Assembly (NCBI RefSeq): GCF_023100845.1
Contig: NZ_CP095864.1
Span: forward strand, 3,038,001 to 3,102,000
Length of the DNA: 64,000 nt
Source: Gordonia sp. PP30
Lineage (GTDB): Bacteria > Actinomycetota > Actinomycetes > Mycobacteriales > Mycobacteriaceae
Direction: 5' to 3'
The notes below the pieces were generated by a model. That model made no database searches, was not told the origin of the DNA, and saw nothing but the letters and a program-made list of their open reading frames with translations. Below, in pieces: positions 23,940 through 30,947 of this stretch; within the stretch, counting starts at the first letter, position 1; each line of letters starts with the position of its first letter. The translations under genes were made by a program, and so were the position numbers.

Positions 23940-24776
23940 CTATGCGGTGGCGTAGATGTCGCGTCCGATCTCGGCGCCGAGCTCACCGATCACGGTCTGC
24001 CACTGCTCGCGCAGGAGGTGTTCGTACGGGCGCGGGAACAGGCCGAGCAGCAACTGGCCGCCCTTCACCCGCAGCCGCACCTGGCAGACGAGGTCCACGG
24101 TCGGGAAGTCCTCGAAGCGGGCGACCCGGAACACCACCACCTTCGGCACTTCCAGGTCGCCCGCGGCGCCGGCGCGGGCTTCGACGCTTTCGGACCAACC
24201 GACCGACTGGCTGCCGGTGGACCGCTGGATTCGTGACTCGAAATGCCCCGAGCTCGTCGCCCGGATCGAATCGGCGAGTTCGACGAGGTCAGCGGCCTGA
24301 TGGGAGATGATCAGGTGGCCGGCGTCGTCGAGGAGGTCGCCGAACTCCTCCTGCCCGTGGTACTGCCCGTCGGCGACGTTCCCGAACGTCGACCAGTCGG
24401 GGTCGGTGACGAACTGCAGCATGAGCCGGTCGTCGCGGCGCGTGTACGCGTCGTCCAGGTCGGTGGACAGGTCGTTGTAGACGGCTGTCACGCGGCCCTT
24501 GGCGCGGGACGCCCACACGGTGCCGTCGCTGTCGAGGCCCCGGCGGCGCAGTTCGCGGCCGAAGCTGTCCCGGTCGATCACGGTCCGCACGTCCGGGGTG
24601 CGTGGCGCGAACGCGCCGGGCGCCCCGTCGACGAGGTCGACGACCTTCGTTTCCAGGCCGCCGGCTCCGTTGACCGCGGTGAACACGACCTGTCCGTGCT
24701 CGGTCTTGACGAGGTCGGACGTCAAGGGGATGGGCAAATGGTCGAAGCTCGGCGTGTTGTCGTAAGCCATGGTCAC
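23940..24776 (-). CDS. DUF2303 family phage protein
   Basis: 278 residues from a GTG in a GTGA overlap. It resembles DUF2303 (YfdQ-like) proteins: the opening SDLVKTEHGQVVFTAVNG region, RLMLQFVTDPDWSTFGNVAD, the HQEEFGDLL-like LADFLED motif (GQEEFGDLLDDAGHLI) and a C-terminal beta-rich end (QVRLRVKGGQLLLGLFPRP). Such proteins accompany phage recombination modules; the biochemical role is unknown. The neighbouring exonuclease and small genes fit that context. Confidence 0.75.
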   Translation of the reverse strand: MTMAYDNTPSFDHLPIPLTSDLVKTEHGQVVFTAVNGAGGLETKVVDLVDGAPGAFAPRTPDVRTVIDRDSFGRELRRRGLDSDGTVWASRAKGRVTAVYNDLSTDLDDAYTRRDDRLMLQFVTDPDWSTFGNVADGQYHGQEEFGDLLDDAGHLIISHQAADLVELADSIRATSSGHFESRIQRSTGSQSVGWSESVEARAGAAGDLEVPKVVVFRVARFEDFPTVDLVCQVRLRVKGGQLLLGLFPRPYEHLLREQWQTVIGELGAEIGRDIYATA

Positions 24777-25096
24777 AGGCCCCGCTCGGTGTAGAGGCCG
24801 GTGTTGTCGCGGGAGATGTGGCCGTCACCGTCGGCGAACCACACGCTGGCGGTGGGGTCCTCGGGGACCGACTTGGTGACGGTGCCGCGGAGCTTGACAG
24901 CGCCGCCGTCGGCGACCGGTTCGATGGACAGCTTGATGGTGACGTGCCCCTTCTTGTTGGTGGCGATCGCGCCGTCGACGACCTCGGCGAGTGCGCGGGA
25001 CGCTTCGCGGAGGGTGGAGCCTTTGGCGTGCTGGGTGAGGACGACGGCGAAGTCGGTGACCTCGTCGGTCTTCTGCTGATCGGTGGTGGTGGACAT
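24773..25096 (-). CDS. Phage protein of unknown function beside DUF2303
   Basis: 107 residues. A helix (TLREASRALAEVVDGAIATN) is followed by beta strands with charged residues (KKGHVTIKLSIEPVADGGAV, LRGTVTKSVPEDPTASVWF) and ends HISRDNTGLYTERGL. The stop overlaps the DUF2303 start, so both are co-translated, suggesting a joint role. No named family recognised. Confidence 0.6.
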   Translation of the reverse strand: MSTTTDQQKTDEVTDFAVVLTQHAKGSTLREASRALAEVVDGAIATNKKGHVTIKLSIEPVADGGAVKLRGTVTKSVPEDPTASVWFADGDGHISRDNTGLYTERGL

Positions 25097-25123
25097 GGGG
25101 AATTCCTTCTTTCTTGTGGGGGT

Positions 25124-25681
25124 CTACTGCTGGGCGAGGACGGCGGTCTTCGCCGCGGGTTCGAGGGTGTCCCACACCTCCTGCGGGAAGCTGTCGGGCT
25201 TGACCGGCTCGCCTGCCGCCGGGGCCGGGGGCGTCGGCGGCGTGTTCGCGGCGGGCTGAGCGGCCGGAGCCTGCGGAGTGGGGGTGGCCGGAGTGGACGC
25301 GCCCCCGGCGCCGCGCGCGATCTTCAGATCGAAGATCTTCACCGACCGTCCGCCGTTGAGCGGCTTGATCTCCTGCAGCGTGATCTTGACCAGATCCCCG
25401 GCGGACGGGGACGCCGCCATCACCGCTCTCTTCAGGTTCGTCGCCCCGCAGGTGAGGTTGACGAGATCTCCGGTGGCGTAGTCGAAACGCTCCCCCGCCT
25501 TGTTGTAGGACGCGGCCGGCTCGACCAGTTCGAGGCCGAGCTCGGGGCAGACATTGCCGTTGTAGTCCTGTGCGCCGGCCGGATCGAAGGTCAGGACCTT
25601 GCCGGTCACGGCCTGGCCGGGGGTGTTACCCCAGCCGATGAAGGCGCCGGCGGGGACATCGATGGTTTCCCATTCGGTCAT
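25124..25681 (-). CDS. Phage protein of the recombination module, possible DNA-binding role
   Basis: 185 residues, ATG at 25681 after an AGGAAGAGAG stretch. Residues 1-120 form a compact beta-rich domain (FIGWGNTPGQAVTGKVLTFD, GDLVKITLQEIKPLNGGRSV, KIFDLKIARG). A Pro/Ala/Thr linker of about 45 residues follows, then a short helix (FPQEVWDTLEPAAKTAV). A beta domain plus disordered linker plus C-terminal interaction helix next to an exonuclease resembles single-strand-binding-type accessory proteins, but I cannot confirm an OB fold by eye. Confidence 0.5.
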   Translation of the reverse strand: MTEWETIDVPAGAFIGWGNTPGQAVTGKVLTFDPAGAQDYNGNVCPELGLELVEPAASYNKAGERFDYATGDLVNLTCGATNLKRAVMAASPSAGDLVKITLQEIKPLNGGRSVKIFDLKIARGAGGASTPATPTPQAPAAQPAANTPPTPPAPAAGEPVKPDSFPQEVWDTLEPAAKTAVLAQQ

Positions 25682-25717
25682 TTTGTGAACTCTCTCTTCC
25701 TTGTGTTTCGCCTGGTC

Positions 25718-26542
25718 TCAGGCGTTGAGTAGCTCCGAGGCGGATACCTCGGAGACGTTGGAGGGCGCGGGAATCCCGGCGCCGGGGCAGGCGTACGGGG
25801 CGGCCGCAAGGTCAGTGCCGGGCAGCGCCTTGTAGCTGCAGAAAAAGCAGTCCGTCGTGTCGGCGGGGATGGGCGGCATGATCTGGTGTCCGCCCGCGGT
25901 CCAGCCGTCGCGGATCCGCTCAGGGTGGGCTTCGGCGTCGAGGTCGAGCAGCTGCACGAGGATCCGGTCGATCCGGTCGAGTGCGGTGTCGACGACGGTG
26001 TCGTCGTACGGTTCGGTCCAGGCGCGGGCGTCTTTGAGCCAGCCGCCGCGCGGCAGGAACGCGATCCCCACCTGTTTCACCGGGAATCCGGCGCGGCGGT
26101 AGCCGCGGCCGTACAGGTGCGCCTGCGTGCGATACACCGCGCTGGGGCCGTGGTCGCGGTAGTGCCTCAGCCGGTTCGTCGACGGACCCTTCCAGTCCCA
26201 CACGGCGGCCTCTTGCACGTCGTACAGGTCGCAGGAGCCGGTCAGGCCGGGCCGGATCTCGACGCGGCGCTCGGTCAGATACCGGGGCCAGCCGAGTCGC
26301 GTGTTGGCGCGTTCGGCGAGTTCTTCGAGCTGGGCGTGCATGCCGGTGCCGACGATCGACGGCAGGGGGTCGTCGAAGCCGCCCGCTTTCGGGGCCTCGA
26401 TGAGGCCGTAGGCGAGTCTGCGGGCGCACGGGTTGCCGATCTCCGATGGTCCCAGCCTCATCTGCTGGCTGCGGGGGTGGAGTTTGTGGCCGTCGACGAT
26501 CAGCGTCCGCAGGTGCTCGGGGAGTCCGGGCAGCGCCGTCAT
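25718..26542 (-). CDS. RecB/Cas4-like exonuclease
   Basis: 274 residues, ATG at 26542 in an ATGA overlap with the preceding small HTH gene. PD-(D/E)XK nuclease motifs are visible: MRLGPSEIGNPCARRLAYGL at the N terminus, GSCDLYD and AVWDWKGPS (Asp and Lys of the core), then QAHLYGRGYRRAGFPV (the Q-x-Y-like motif). C-terminal cysteines (CFFCSYKALPG and ACPG), together with the early NPC, could hold a Cas4-type 4Fe-4S cluster. It likely makes 3' tails for phage recombination. Confidence 0.85.
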   Translation of the reverse strand: MTALPGLPEHLRTLIVDGHKLHPRSQQMRLGPSEIGNPCARRLAYGLIEAPKAGGFDDPLPSIVGTGMHAQLEELAERANTRLGWPRYLTERRVEIRPGLTGSCDLYDVQEAAVWDWKGPSTNRLRHYRDHGPSAVYRTQAHLYGRGYRRAGFPVKQVGIAFLPRGGWLKDARAWTEPYDDTVVDTALDRIDRILVQLLDLDAEAHPERIRDGWTAGGHQIMPPIPADTTDCFFCSYKALPGTDLAAAPYACPGAGIPAPSNVSEVSASELLNA

Positions 26543-26709
26543 GCTGCCCTCCCCCGCTGAGCCGCCTTCTGCACTGATTCGAGGGTGACGCCGAGGCGGT
26601 CGGCGATCTGCTGGTCGGTCCAGCCGTAGCCGGCGTAGTGCCGCCACTCGGCGGCCAGAAGCTTGTCGGTGATCTGGTCGGGATCGACGCGCGGGCTGCT
26701 GCCGGTCAT
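26539..26709 (-). CDS. Small helix-turn-helix protein
   Basis: 56 residues, overlapping both neighbours (ATGA with the WhiB gene at 26709-26706; ATGA with the exonuclease at 26542-26539). The C-terminal part GWTDQQIADRLGVTLESVQ is a clear helix-turn-helix of the sigma/AsnC-like type; the N-terminal helix includes ITDKLLAAEWRHY. It may be a regulator or a DNA-recognition subunit for the nuclease encoded next. Confidence 0.65.
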   Translation of the reverse strand: MTGSSPRVDPDQITDKLLAAEWRHYAGYGWTDQQIADRLGVTLESVQKAAQRGRAA

Positions 26710-27116
26710 CGGGCGTCACCGCCGTTCGCGACGGCTGCGAGCTGCCGCCTCGTCTCGGGCCGGTGGTTGTCGCTGATCCAGACGCCTGCCCAGACACCTC
26801 CGGCGTAGTAGTAGGTGAGCGCGAGGCGCGCGCAATCGCGGCGGACGGGGCACCAGGAGCAGACGGTGATCGCCTCAGTGGCGTCCTTGCGTCTGTTGGG
26901 CGTGAAGTTGACGTGCGGGAACTTGCGGCACAGCGCCCGCTCACCCGGATCGGGCTGGGGCTCGGGCTGGGGCTCGGGCTGGGGCTCGGCGCGGAGCCGG
27001 TGGACCGTCCTGTCGGTGATGCCCAGCCGGGCCGCGATGTCCAGGGGCCCCACACCCTGACGGGTCAGCAGGTGCACTTCGCGGATACGGTCCGCGTGCA
27101 CGGTCGACGTCGCCAT
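26706..27116 (-). CDS. HTH-WhiB fusion regulator
   Basis: 136 residues. Residues 1-42 form a helix-turn-helix (LTRQGVGPLDIAARLGITDR), followed by a linker of repeated Pro-Gln-Pro-Glu (45-56). Residues 60-125 are a WhiB domain: Cys63, then Cys86, Cys89 and Cys95 (CSWCPVRRDC) for a 4Fe-4S cluster, and GGVWAGVW in place of the usual G[IV]WGG turn. WhiB proteins bind the primary sigma factor and sense redox or NO. Phage WhiB proteins are known; an extra N-terminal HTH is unusual and could give the complex its own DNA target. Confidence 0.85.
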   Translation of the reverse strand: MATSTVHADRIREVHLLTRQGVGPLDIAARLGITDRTVHRLRAEPQPEPQPEPQPDPGERALCRKFPHVNFTPNRRKDATEAITVCSWCPVRRDCARLALTYYYAGGVWAGVWISDNHRPETRRQLAAVANGGDAR

Positions 27117-27535
27117 CAGTCGACCACCGTGAAGCGCCGCGACTCGGTCACGATGGTGAACTCGGCGACCAGCTGCGGGTGCACCGCCTTGAACGCCTTC
27201 TGGTCGAACCGCCGGCTCTTGACCGGTTTCCAGGTGACGGCGGGCCTGCCGTCGAGGACGCCGGTGTCGGCGTCACCCATCGCGTCCTGCACGCGCGTCT
27301 TCATCGGCCCGGCCACATCGGACAGGGCCTTGATCATGTCGGTGAGGGTGCGCAGCACGGTCAGCTCGGTGGCCACCGGTGTGAGGTCGGCCTCCCCCGC
27401 CGCCGACAGCACGGGCGTGGCGCCGGCCGTCTGATGTGCGAGGTGGGCGTCGAGGCGCTGGCAGCAGGCGGTGATGGCACTGCCGAGTGCGGTGAGGCCG
27501 TCGAGTTCGGCGGTCACGGGATTCTGCTCGGTCAT
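27116..27535 (-). CDS. Phage recombination-module protein of unknown function
   Basis: 139 residues. A helical N-terminal domain (ELDGLTALGSAITACCQRLD; LRTLTDMIKALSDVAGPMKT) is followed by a C-terminal tail with GVLDGRPAVTWKPVKSRRFD and EFTIVTESRRFTVVD. That tail type recurs in small proteins encoded beside YqaJ/RecB-type phage exonucleases, where it may contact DNA or the nuclease. The WhiB gene abuts it. Confidence 0.55.
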   Translation of the reverse strand: MTEQNPVTAELDGLTALGSAITACCQRLDAHLAHQTAGATPVLSAAGEADLTPVATELTVLRTLTDMIKALSDVAGPMKTRVQDAMGDADTGVLDGRPAVTWKPVKSRRFDQKAFKAVHPQLVAEFTIVTESRRFTVVD

Positions 27536-27804
27536 CGGAGGTTGTCCTGTCGGTTGAGTTCGTCGAGGGCCAGGTCGACCGCTTCGGCGCGGGTGCCGGC
27601 GTGGACCTGGATCTGGTGTGCGGTCCGCAGATTCGTCACGGTGACGACGTGGCGGGTGCCGCGGGTGTCGGCGATCCGCACGAGCGTCGAGTCCAGGCCG
27701 TCGCGGTCGCAGCGGGCGTCCAGCTGCTCCAGCAGCAGGCCGACGCGCTCGCGGGCGGCGCGCCGGACCAGCGACGGCGGCAACGTGGCGGGCGCGGCGG
27801 TCAT
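27532..27804 (-). CDS. Phage protein of unknown function
   Basis: 90 residues from the ATG at 27804, overlapping both neighbours by ATGA-type junctions. A helix LVRRAARERVGLLLEQLDAR leads to strands (STLVRIADTRGTRHVVTVTN) and a final helix (RAEAVDLALDELNRQ). The fold looks like a small alpha/beta domain. No known family. Confidence 0.5.
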   Translation of the reverse strand: MTAAPATLPPSLVRRAARERVGLLLEQLDARCDRDGLDSTLVRIADTRGTRHVVTVTNLRTAHQIQVHAGTRAEAVDLALDELNRQDNLR

Positions 27805-27968
27805 CGGATCCACCGCCCGTGGTCGATGATGCGGCCGATCGGGCCGTCGGCGAGGTGGTCGGGCAGCCGCTCGCGGTCGATGCCGGGGTGCTCGCGCGGC
27901 CAGGCGAGGCCGAGTGCGAGACCGGCGAGGAGCGCGATGGTCATGGCGGTAGCGACGAGCGTGAACAT
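27801..27968 (-). CDS. Small single-pass membrane protein
   Basis: 55 residues, ATG in an ATGA overlap with the pentapeptide-repeat gene. Residues 2-22 (FTLVATAMTIALLAGLALGL) form one transmembrane helix; the rest is polar with RERLPDHLADGPIGRIIDHG. Early single-pass proteins in prophages may act in superinfection exclusion or host control, but nothing specific can be claimed here. Confidence 0.5.
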   Translation of the reverse strand: MFTLVATAMTIALLAGLALGLAWPREHPGIDRERLPDHLADGPIGRIIDHGRWIR

Positions 27969-28672
27969 CAGGCATCCGCCTCGGTCTCGGTTCCCCACTT
28001 GGCGGTTATCTCGGCGAGGACGTCGGCGTGATCGGTCGCCCACGCCTCGCACATGTCGGCGAGGGCGGCCAGCATGGGCCGTCGTGCGGCGATCTGTGCG
28101 CCGCGCGCTTCGGGCCAGCCGTCGTCGGCCGCGATCAGTGCACGCAGCTCGGCGATGGTGCCGGACCAGCAGCCGACCGTGAGTCGCCAGCCGTCGGGCA
28201 GCGGAGCGAGGATCGCGTGACCCGAAGGCAGCCCCGTCACCGACAAGACCTGGCAACTCGAGCTCAGGTCGGCCCCGCGCAGGTTGGCCCAGCGCAGGTT
28301 GGCCCAGCGCAGGTCGGCCCCGCTCAGGTCGGCCCCGCGCAGGTCGGCCCCGCGCAGGTTGGCCCAGCGCAGGTCGGCCCCGCGCAGGTCGGCCCCGCGC
28401 AGGTCGGCCCCGCGCAGGTCGGCCCAGCGCAGGTTGGCCCAGCGCAGGTTGGCCCCGCGCAGGTTGGCCCCGCGCAGGTCGGCCCCGCGCAGGTCGGCCC
28501 CGCGCAGGTTGGCCCAGCGCAGGTCGGCCCCGCGCAGGTCGGCCCCGCGCAGGTCGGCCCCGCGCAGGTTGGCTCGAGCGTTGCTGTTGTGGGCTTCGGT
28601 CAGGATGTCGAGGACCTGCTGGCGGGTGAGTGCGGCGCCGCGGTGTGGGGCGTCGGTGGTGTGGTCGGTCAT
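27968..28672 (-). CDS. Pentapeptide-repeat protein
   Basis: 234 residues. Residues about 33-137 contain 21 consecutive pentapeptides of the form A(D/N)LRG or A(D/N)LRW, which fold as a right-handed quadrilateral beta-helix that mimics B-form DNA. The remaining 95 residues ([20 protein letters not shown] and later [20 protein letters not shown]) form a separate domain seen in other phage pentapeptide proteins. Some relatives (MfpA, Qnr) bind DNA gyrase; whether this one does is unknown. Translation is coupled to both neighbours. Confidence 0.88.
   Translation of the reverse strand: MTDHTTDAPHRGAALTRQQVLDILTEAHNSNARANLRGADLRGADLRGADLRWANLRGADLRGADLRGANLRGANLRWANLRWADLRGADLRGADLRGADLRWANLRGADLRGADLSGADLRWANLRWANLRGADLSSSCQVLSVTGLPSGHAILAPLPDGWRLTVGCWSGTIAELRALIAADDGWPEARGAQIAARRPMLAALADMCEAWATDHADVLAEITAKWGTETEADA
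28262..28575 (-). repeat. 15-bp tandem repeats encoding the pentapeptides
   Basis: About 21 copies of a 15-base unit (plus-strand consensus AGGTCGGCCCCGCGC) run without interruption, and most copies differ only at two or three positions. Such near-identity at the DNA level shows recent copy-number change or homogenisation. The antisense strand is open only because of this periodicity. Confidence 0.9.
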
Positions 28673-28824
28673 TTCGTGTCCTTGGTGGTGGTCCAGCGGT
28701 AGTTGGCCGCGAGATGTTCGTCGAGGTGGCCGGCGCTCTTCTCGCAGGCGACGACGATGGGGGTCTGGCTCTGGGGGTTGAGGCGGATGCGGGCGGGGCA
28801 GAGCGTCGGATTCGGCCTGGTCAT
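28669..28824 (-). CDS. Small phage protein of unknown function
   Basis: 51 residues, with ATGA overlaps on both sides (28824-28821 and 28672-28669). It starts [20 protein letters not shown] and has Cys9 and Cys27, a [12 protein letters not shown] segment and a Lys/Thr end. The overlaps and coding pattern support it. Confidence 0.5.
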   Translation of the reverse strand: MTRPNPTLCPARIRLNPQSQTPIVVACEKSAGHLDEHLAANYRWTTTKDTK

Positions 28825-28991
28825 GACGCCCGTTTCAGTCCGGCGCGGCGGAAGATCCCCGAGACCTGATCCCGGAGCTCCGCGGACGGTTCCGGCCAGG
28901 CGGCGGCCTCGGCGGCGAACCGTGCCTCCACCTCGGGCGGCGCGTTGCCGGGTGCGAGGGGCCAGCGTTCCGGATCGTGTCGGCCGGTCAC
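28821..28991 (-). CDS. Small phage protein of unknown function
   Basis: 56 residues from a GTG overlapping the preceding stop (GTGA at 28991-28988). Acidic and helical: [20 protein letters not shown], then [18 protein letters not shown]. Part of the continuous early operon. Confidence 0.5.
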   Translation of the reverse strand: MTGRHDPERWPLAPGNAPPEVEARFAAEAAAWPEPSAELRDQVSGIFRRAGLKRAS

Positions 28992-29308
28992 GGCGTCGGC
29001 CGTTCGGTCCGGATGTGCCGCCACCGTTGGCGCCCGGTGTCGGGGTCGTAGCCGTCGGGCTCGCGGCGGGTCGGGTCGTGCAGGATCGCGAGGGCCTTCC
29101 CGCCGGGCCGCCGCACCCGCACCTGGTTGCCGTGCACGTCGGCGATGACCGATCCGGCGTCGACGCCGCAATGCACCGCGGCGATCCGGCCGAGGCAGGC
29201 TCCGATGGTGAGGCGGGTCTCGGCGCCGCATCCGGCGATGACGGCGTGCGTGGCCTGCTGCTCGCGCGCCCACGCCCGCACAGTGCGCTTCCAATCGGTG
29301 GTGCTCAC
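28988..29308 (-). CDS. Phage protein of unknown function
   Basis: 106 residues, GTG in a GTGA overlap at 29308-29305. The N-terminal helix (TTDWKRTVRAWAREQQATHA) is followed by a compact beta domain (AGSVIADVHGNQVRVRRPGG) and a polar C terminus with repeated Arg/Asp. It is encoded in the early small-gene run. No family recognised. Confidence 0.5.
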   Translation of the reverse strand: MSTTDWKRTVRAWAREQQATHAVIAGCGAETRLTIGACLGRIAAVHCGVDAGSVIADVHGNQVRVRRPGGKALAILHDPTRREPDGYDPDTGRQRWRHIRTERPTP

Positions 29309-29562
29309 GATGCACCGCCGAGGATGGCCAGGAGCCGCGACCGCGGGATCGCGAGCTCGATGGTCTCGATGACGCCCAGCTGCGGCACCGGGATCGTCAG
29401 CGACAGGTACTCGTCGTCGCCGAAGGCGTCCGCCGACACGTCCCGGGGGTCGATGGTGGCGCCGTTGACGACGGGCGAGACCTCGACGCCGTCCAGGCGG
29501 GCGGGCGGCTGCTCGTCGGCGACATCGCGCTCGGATTCCCACTGCTCGCGGTCCTCGCTCAT
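29305..29562 (-). CDS. Small acidic phage protein
   Basis: 85 residues, very acidic in the first half (MSEDREQWESERDVADEQPP), then a short strand-rich part with LSLTIPVPQLGVIETIELAI and a final helix. Overlaps the antirepressor stop. Acidity could suit DNA mimicry or protein binding, but this is speculation. Confidence 0.5.
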   Translation of the reverse strand: MSEDREQWESERDVADEQPPARLDGVEVSPVVNGATIDPRDVSADAFGDDEYLSLTIPVPQLGVIETIELAIPRSRLLAILGGAS

Positions 29563-30407
29563 CGCCCGCCGCCGATCATCTGCGGCTCGGCGACCGGCAG
29601 CGCCGCGACGGTGACCGGCTGCTCGGGGACCTCGATCCCGGCGAGCTTGCGGCGCAGGAACTCGACGCCCGACGGGAGGACGTAGGTGGTGGCGGTCGGC
29701 ACGACCTGCCCGTCGGGCCGCGTGTAGGTCTGCGGGACGACGTTGAAGTGGTGCGCGTACCTGGCCATCGGCAGGTTGTCGCGGCGCAGGACGCCGAGCT
29801 TGCGCAACTCCCGGTTCATGATGACCGGACCCCAGCCGAGCATCTTCGCGACGGCGGCGAGCTTGTGGGAGCCGGTCGCGTCCATGAACGCGTCGTAGGC
29901 TTCGGCTTTCGGCGCCTGGGCGGCGACTTCGGTAGCGAGACGCCCGGCGAGCTGGGCGAGGGCGGTGACGCGTCCGGTGGTGATGACGAGGGCCTGGTGG
30001 ATGACCTCGTCGTCGGTGAGTTGCGGGCGGGCGGTCTCGGCCTGCCGGGTGCGGATCGCGAAGTATCCCTGGGCGGCGGCGACCTCGGGCTTGTTCGGGT
30101 CGCCGTTCATCGCGACGAGGTAGGCCGCGAACCGGGACAACTCGAAGTCGACTCGCTCGGTCATGCCCAGATTACCGGCTTCGATAACCTGGGTGACCTG
30201 CGAAAACTCCGCCGCAATGTCCACGCCGACGTTCTCTGCGGCCTTCTTGGCCCGCTCGGTCACGGCCTTGAAGTTCTGCCACTTGTCGTAGCCCATGAGC
30301 GGCATGAGGCTGCGCGCCGGCCAGAACTTGGACCCGTCGGGGCGGGTCTGCATGATCGCGTCGAACGGCGATGTGCCGCTGAACGCGAGTTGGTTGGTAT
30401 CGTGCAT
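29559..30407 (-). CDS. Phage antirepressor (DinD/BRO-type N-terminal and ANT C-terminal domains)
   Basis: 282 residues, preceded by a strong GGAAGGAG site. The N-terminal half (PFDAIMQTRPDGSKFWPARS, LMGYDKWQNF, DFELSRFAAYLVAMNGDPNK, AAQGYFAIRTRQAE) is the BRO/DinD-like domain; the C-terminal part (ANT/KilAC) contains AVAKMLGWGPVIMNRELRKL and ends in a variable region. Such proteins inactivate the repressor to favour lytic growth. It is the second gene of the leftward operon, after the Cro-like regulator. Confidence 0.85.
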   Translation of the reverse strand: MHDTNQLAFSGTSPFDAIMQTRPDGSKFWPARSLMPLMGYDKWQNFKAVTERAKKAAENVGVDIAAEFSQVTQVIEAGNLGMTERVDFELSRFAAYLVAMNGDPNKPEVAAAQGYFAIRTRQAETARPQLTDDEVIHQALVITTGRVTALAQLAGRLATEVAAQAPKAEAYDAFMDATGSHKLAAVAKMLGWGPVIMNRELRKLGVLRRDNLPMARYAHHFNVVPQTYTRPDGQVVPTATTYVLPSGVEFLRRKLAGIEVPEQPVTVAALPVAEPQMIGGGR

Positions 30408-30479
30408 GGTGTTGAACTCCTTCCCGAGTTCGTCGTGGCCGTCATCCGTTGCACCGGGTGGCGGCCGTTTCTGTGAGCG

Positions 30480-30743
30480 CTACGCGGTCTGGCGTTCGTC
30501 CTGTCGGACATTAGACACCTGCGGCGCGACGACTTCCTCGTGATCGATGAAGAGATCCTCCCAGTGCTGGTCCAGCCTGGCCGCGATCGAGATCGCAAGG
30601 TCTTCGGTGATCGTCTTCAGTGCACCCGATTCGAGCTTGTAGATCGTCGTGTGCGACCTCTTGACGAGGAACGCCAGCTCGCGCTGCGTGAGCCGCTTCT
30701 GCTTCCGCGCCCGCCGTAGCCGAGCCGGATCTCGAACCTCCAT
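30480..30743 (-). CDS. Cro-like XRE-family regulator
   Basis: 87 residues from the ATG at 30743, with AAGGA upstream; the frame is open further but without a ribosome-binding site. Residues about 5-58 are an XRE helix-turn-helix (RARKQKRLTQRELAFLVKRS, HTTIYKLESGALKTITEDLA). It is the first leftward gene, divergent from the repressor, and probably represses the repressor promoter. An operator-like sequence lies inside its 3' end (30502-30517). Confidence 0.85.
   Translation of the reverse strand: MEVRDPARLRRARKQKRLTQRELAFLVKRSHTTIYKLESGALKTITEDLAISIAARLDQHWEDLFIDHEEVVAPQVSNVRQDERQTA
30502..30517. promoter_or_regulatory. Operator-like sequence within the Cro-like gene
   Basis: TGTCGGACATTAGACA shares its TTAGACA arm with the operator at 30819-30839 and has TGTC/GACA ends. 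It could be an additional repressor site or a roadblock, about 300 bases into the leftward transcript. Confidence 0.35.
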
Positions 30744-30818
30744 CCAGCAGTCCTTCTGTCGTGGCGGTCGTTGTCTTGCCCTCATAAGTGCTACCCCTCC
30801 GGTTGGCGGCATGTCAAC

Positions 30819-30861
30819 TGTCTAACTGGATATTAGACAACTGGTTGCCAGACTGTCAACC
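30819..30861. promoter_or_regulatory. Divergent operator region with two palindromes
   Basis: TGTCTAA-7-TTAGACA (30819-30839) is a perfect inverted repeat. GGTTGCCAG-A-CTGTCAACC (30843-30861) is a second palindrome with one mismatch. They lie between the Cro-like and repressor genes and overlap the leftward promoter. TGTCAAC also occurs at 30812-30818. These are the expected binding sites for repressor and Cro. Confidence 0.65.
30830..30859 (-). promoter_or_regulatory. Leftward early promoter
   Basis: On the minus strand TTGACA (30859-30854) and TAATAT (30835-30830) are spaced 18 bases. The two boxes coincide with both palindromic operators, so a bound repressor would block RNA polymerase. 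The first gene downstream is the Cro-like regulator. Confidence 0.6.
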
Positions 30862-30947
30862 GTCTTCTTTGCGGCTTGACGTGCAAGACTTCGATTGTTG
30901 GTTTCCAGTGACGAGGATTCCGGCGTGGCGCAACTAGAGCAACGAGA

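Noticed and set aside
28262..28575. CRISPR-like regular repeats
   Set aside because: Units are 15 bases, adjacent without spacers, and encode an in-frame pentapeptide-repeat protein.
28028..28781. Plus-strand open frames with QVGPA or RSAPR repeats
   Set aside because: They are the antisense of the 15-bp pentapeptide repeats; a 15-base period keeps all frames open. No ribosome-binding site.
30875..30905. Rightward repressor promoter with TTGACG as -35 box
   Set aside because: No acceptable -10 box lies 16-19 bases downstream, so the exact promoter is left open.
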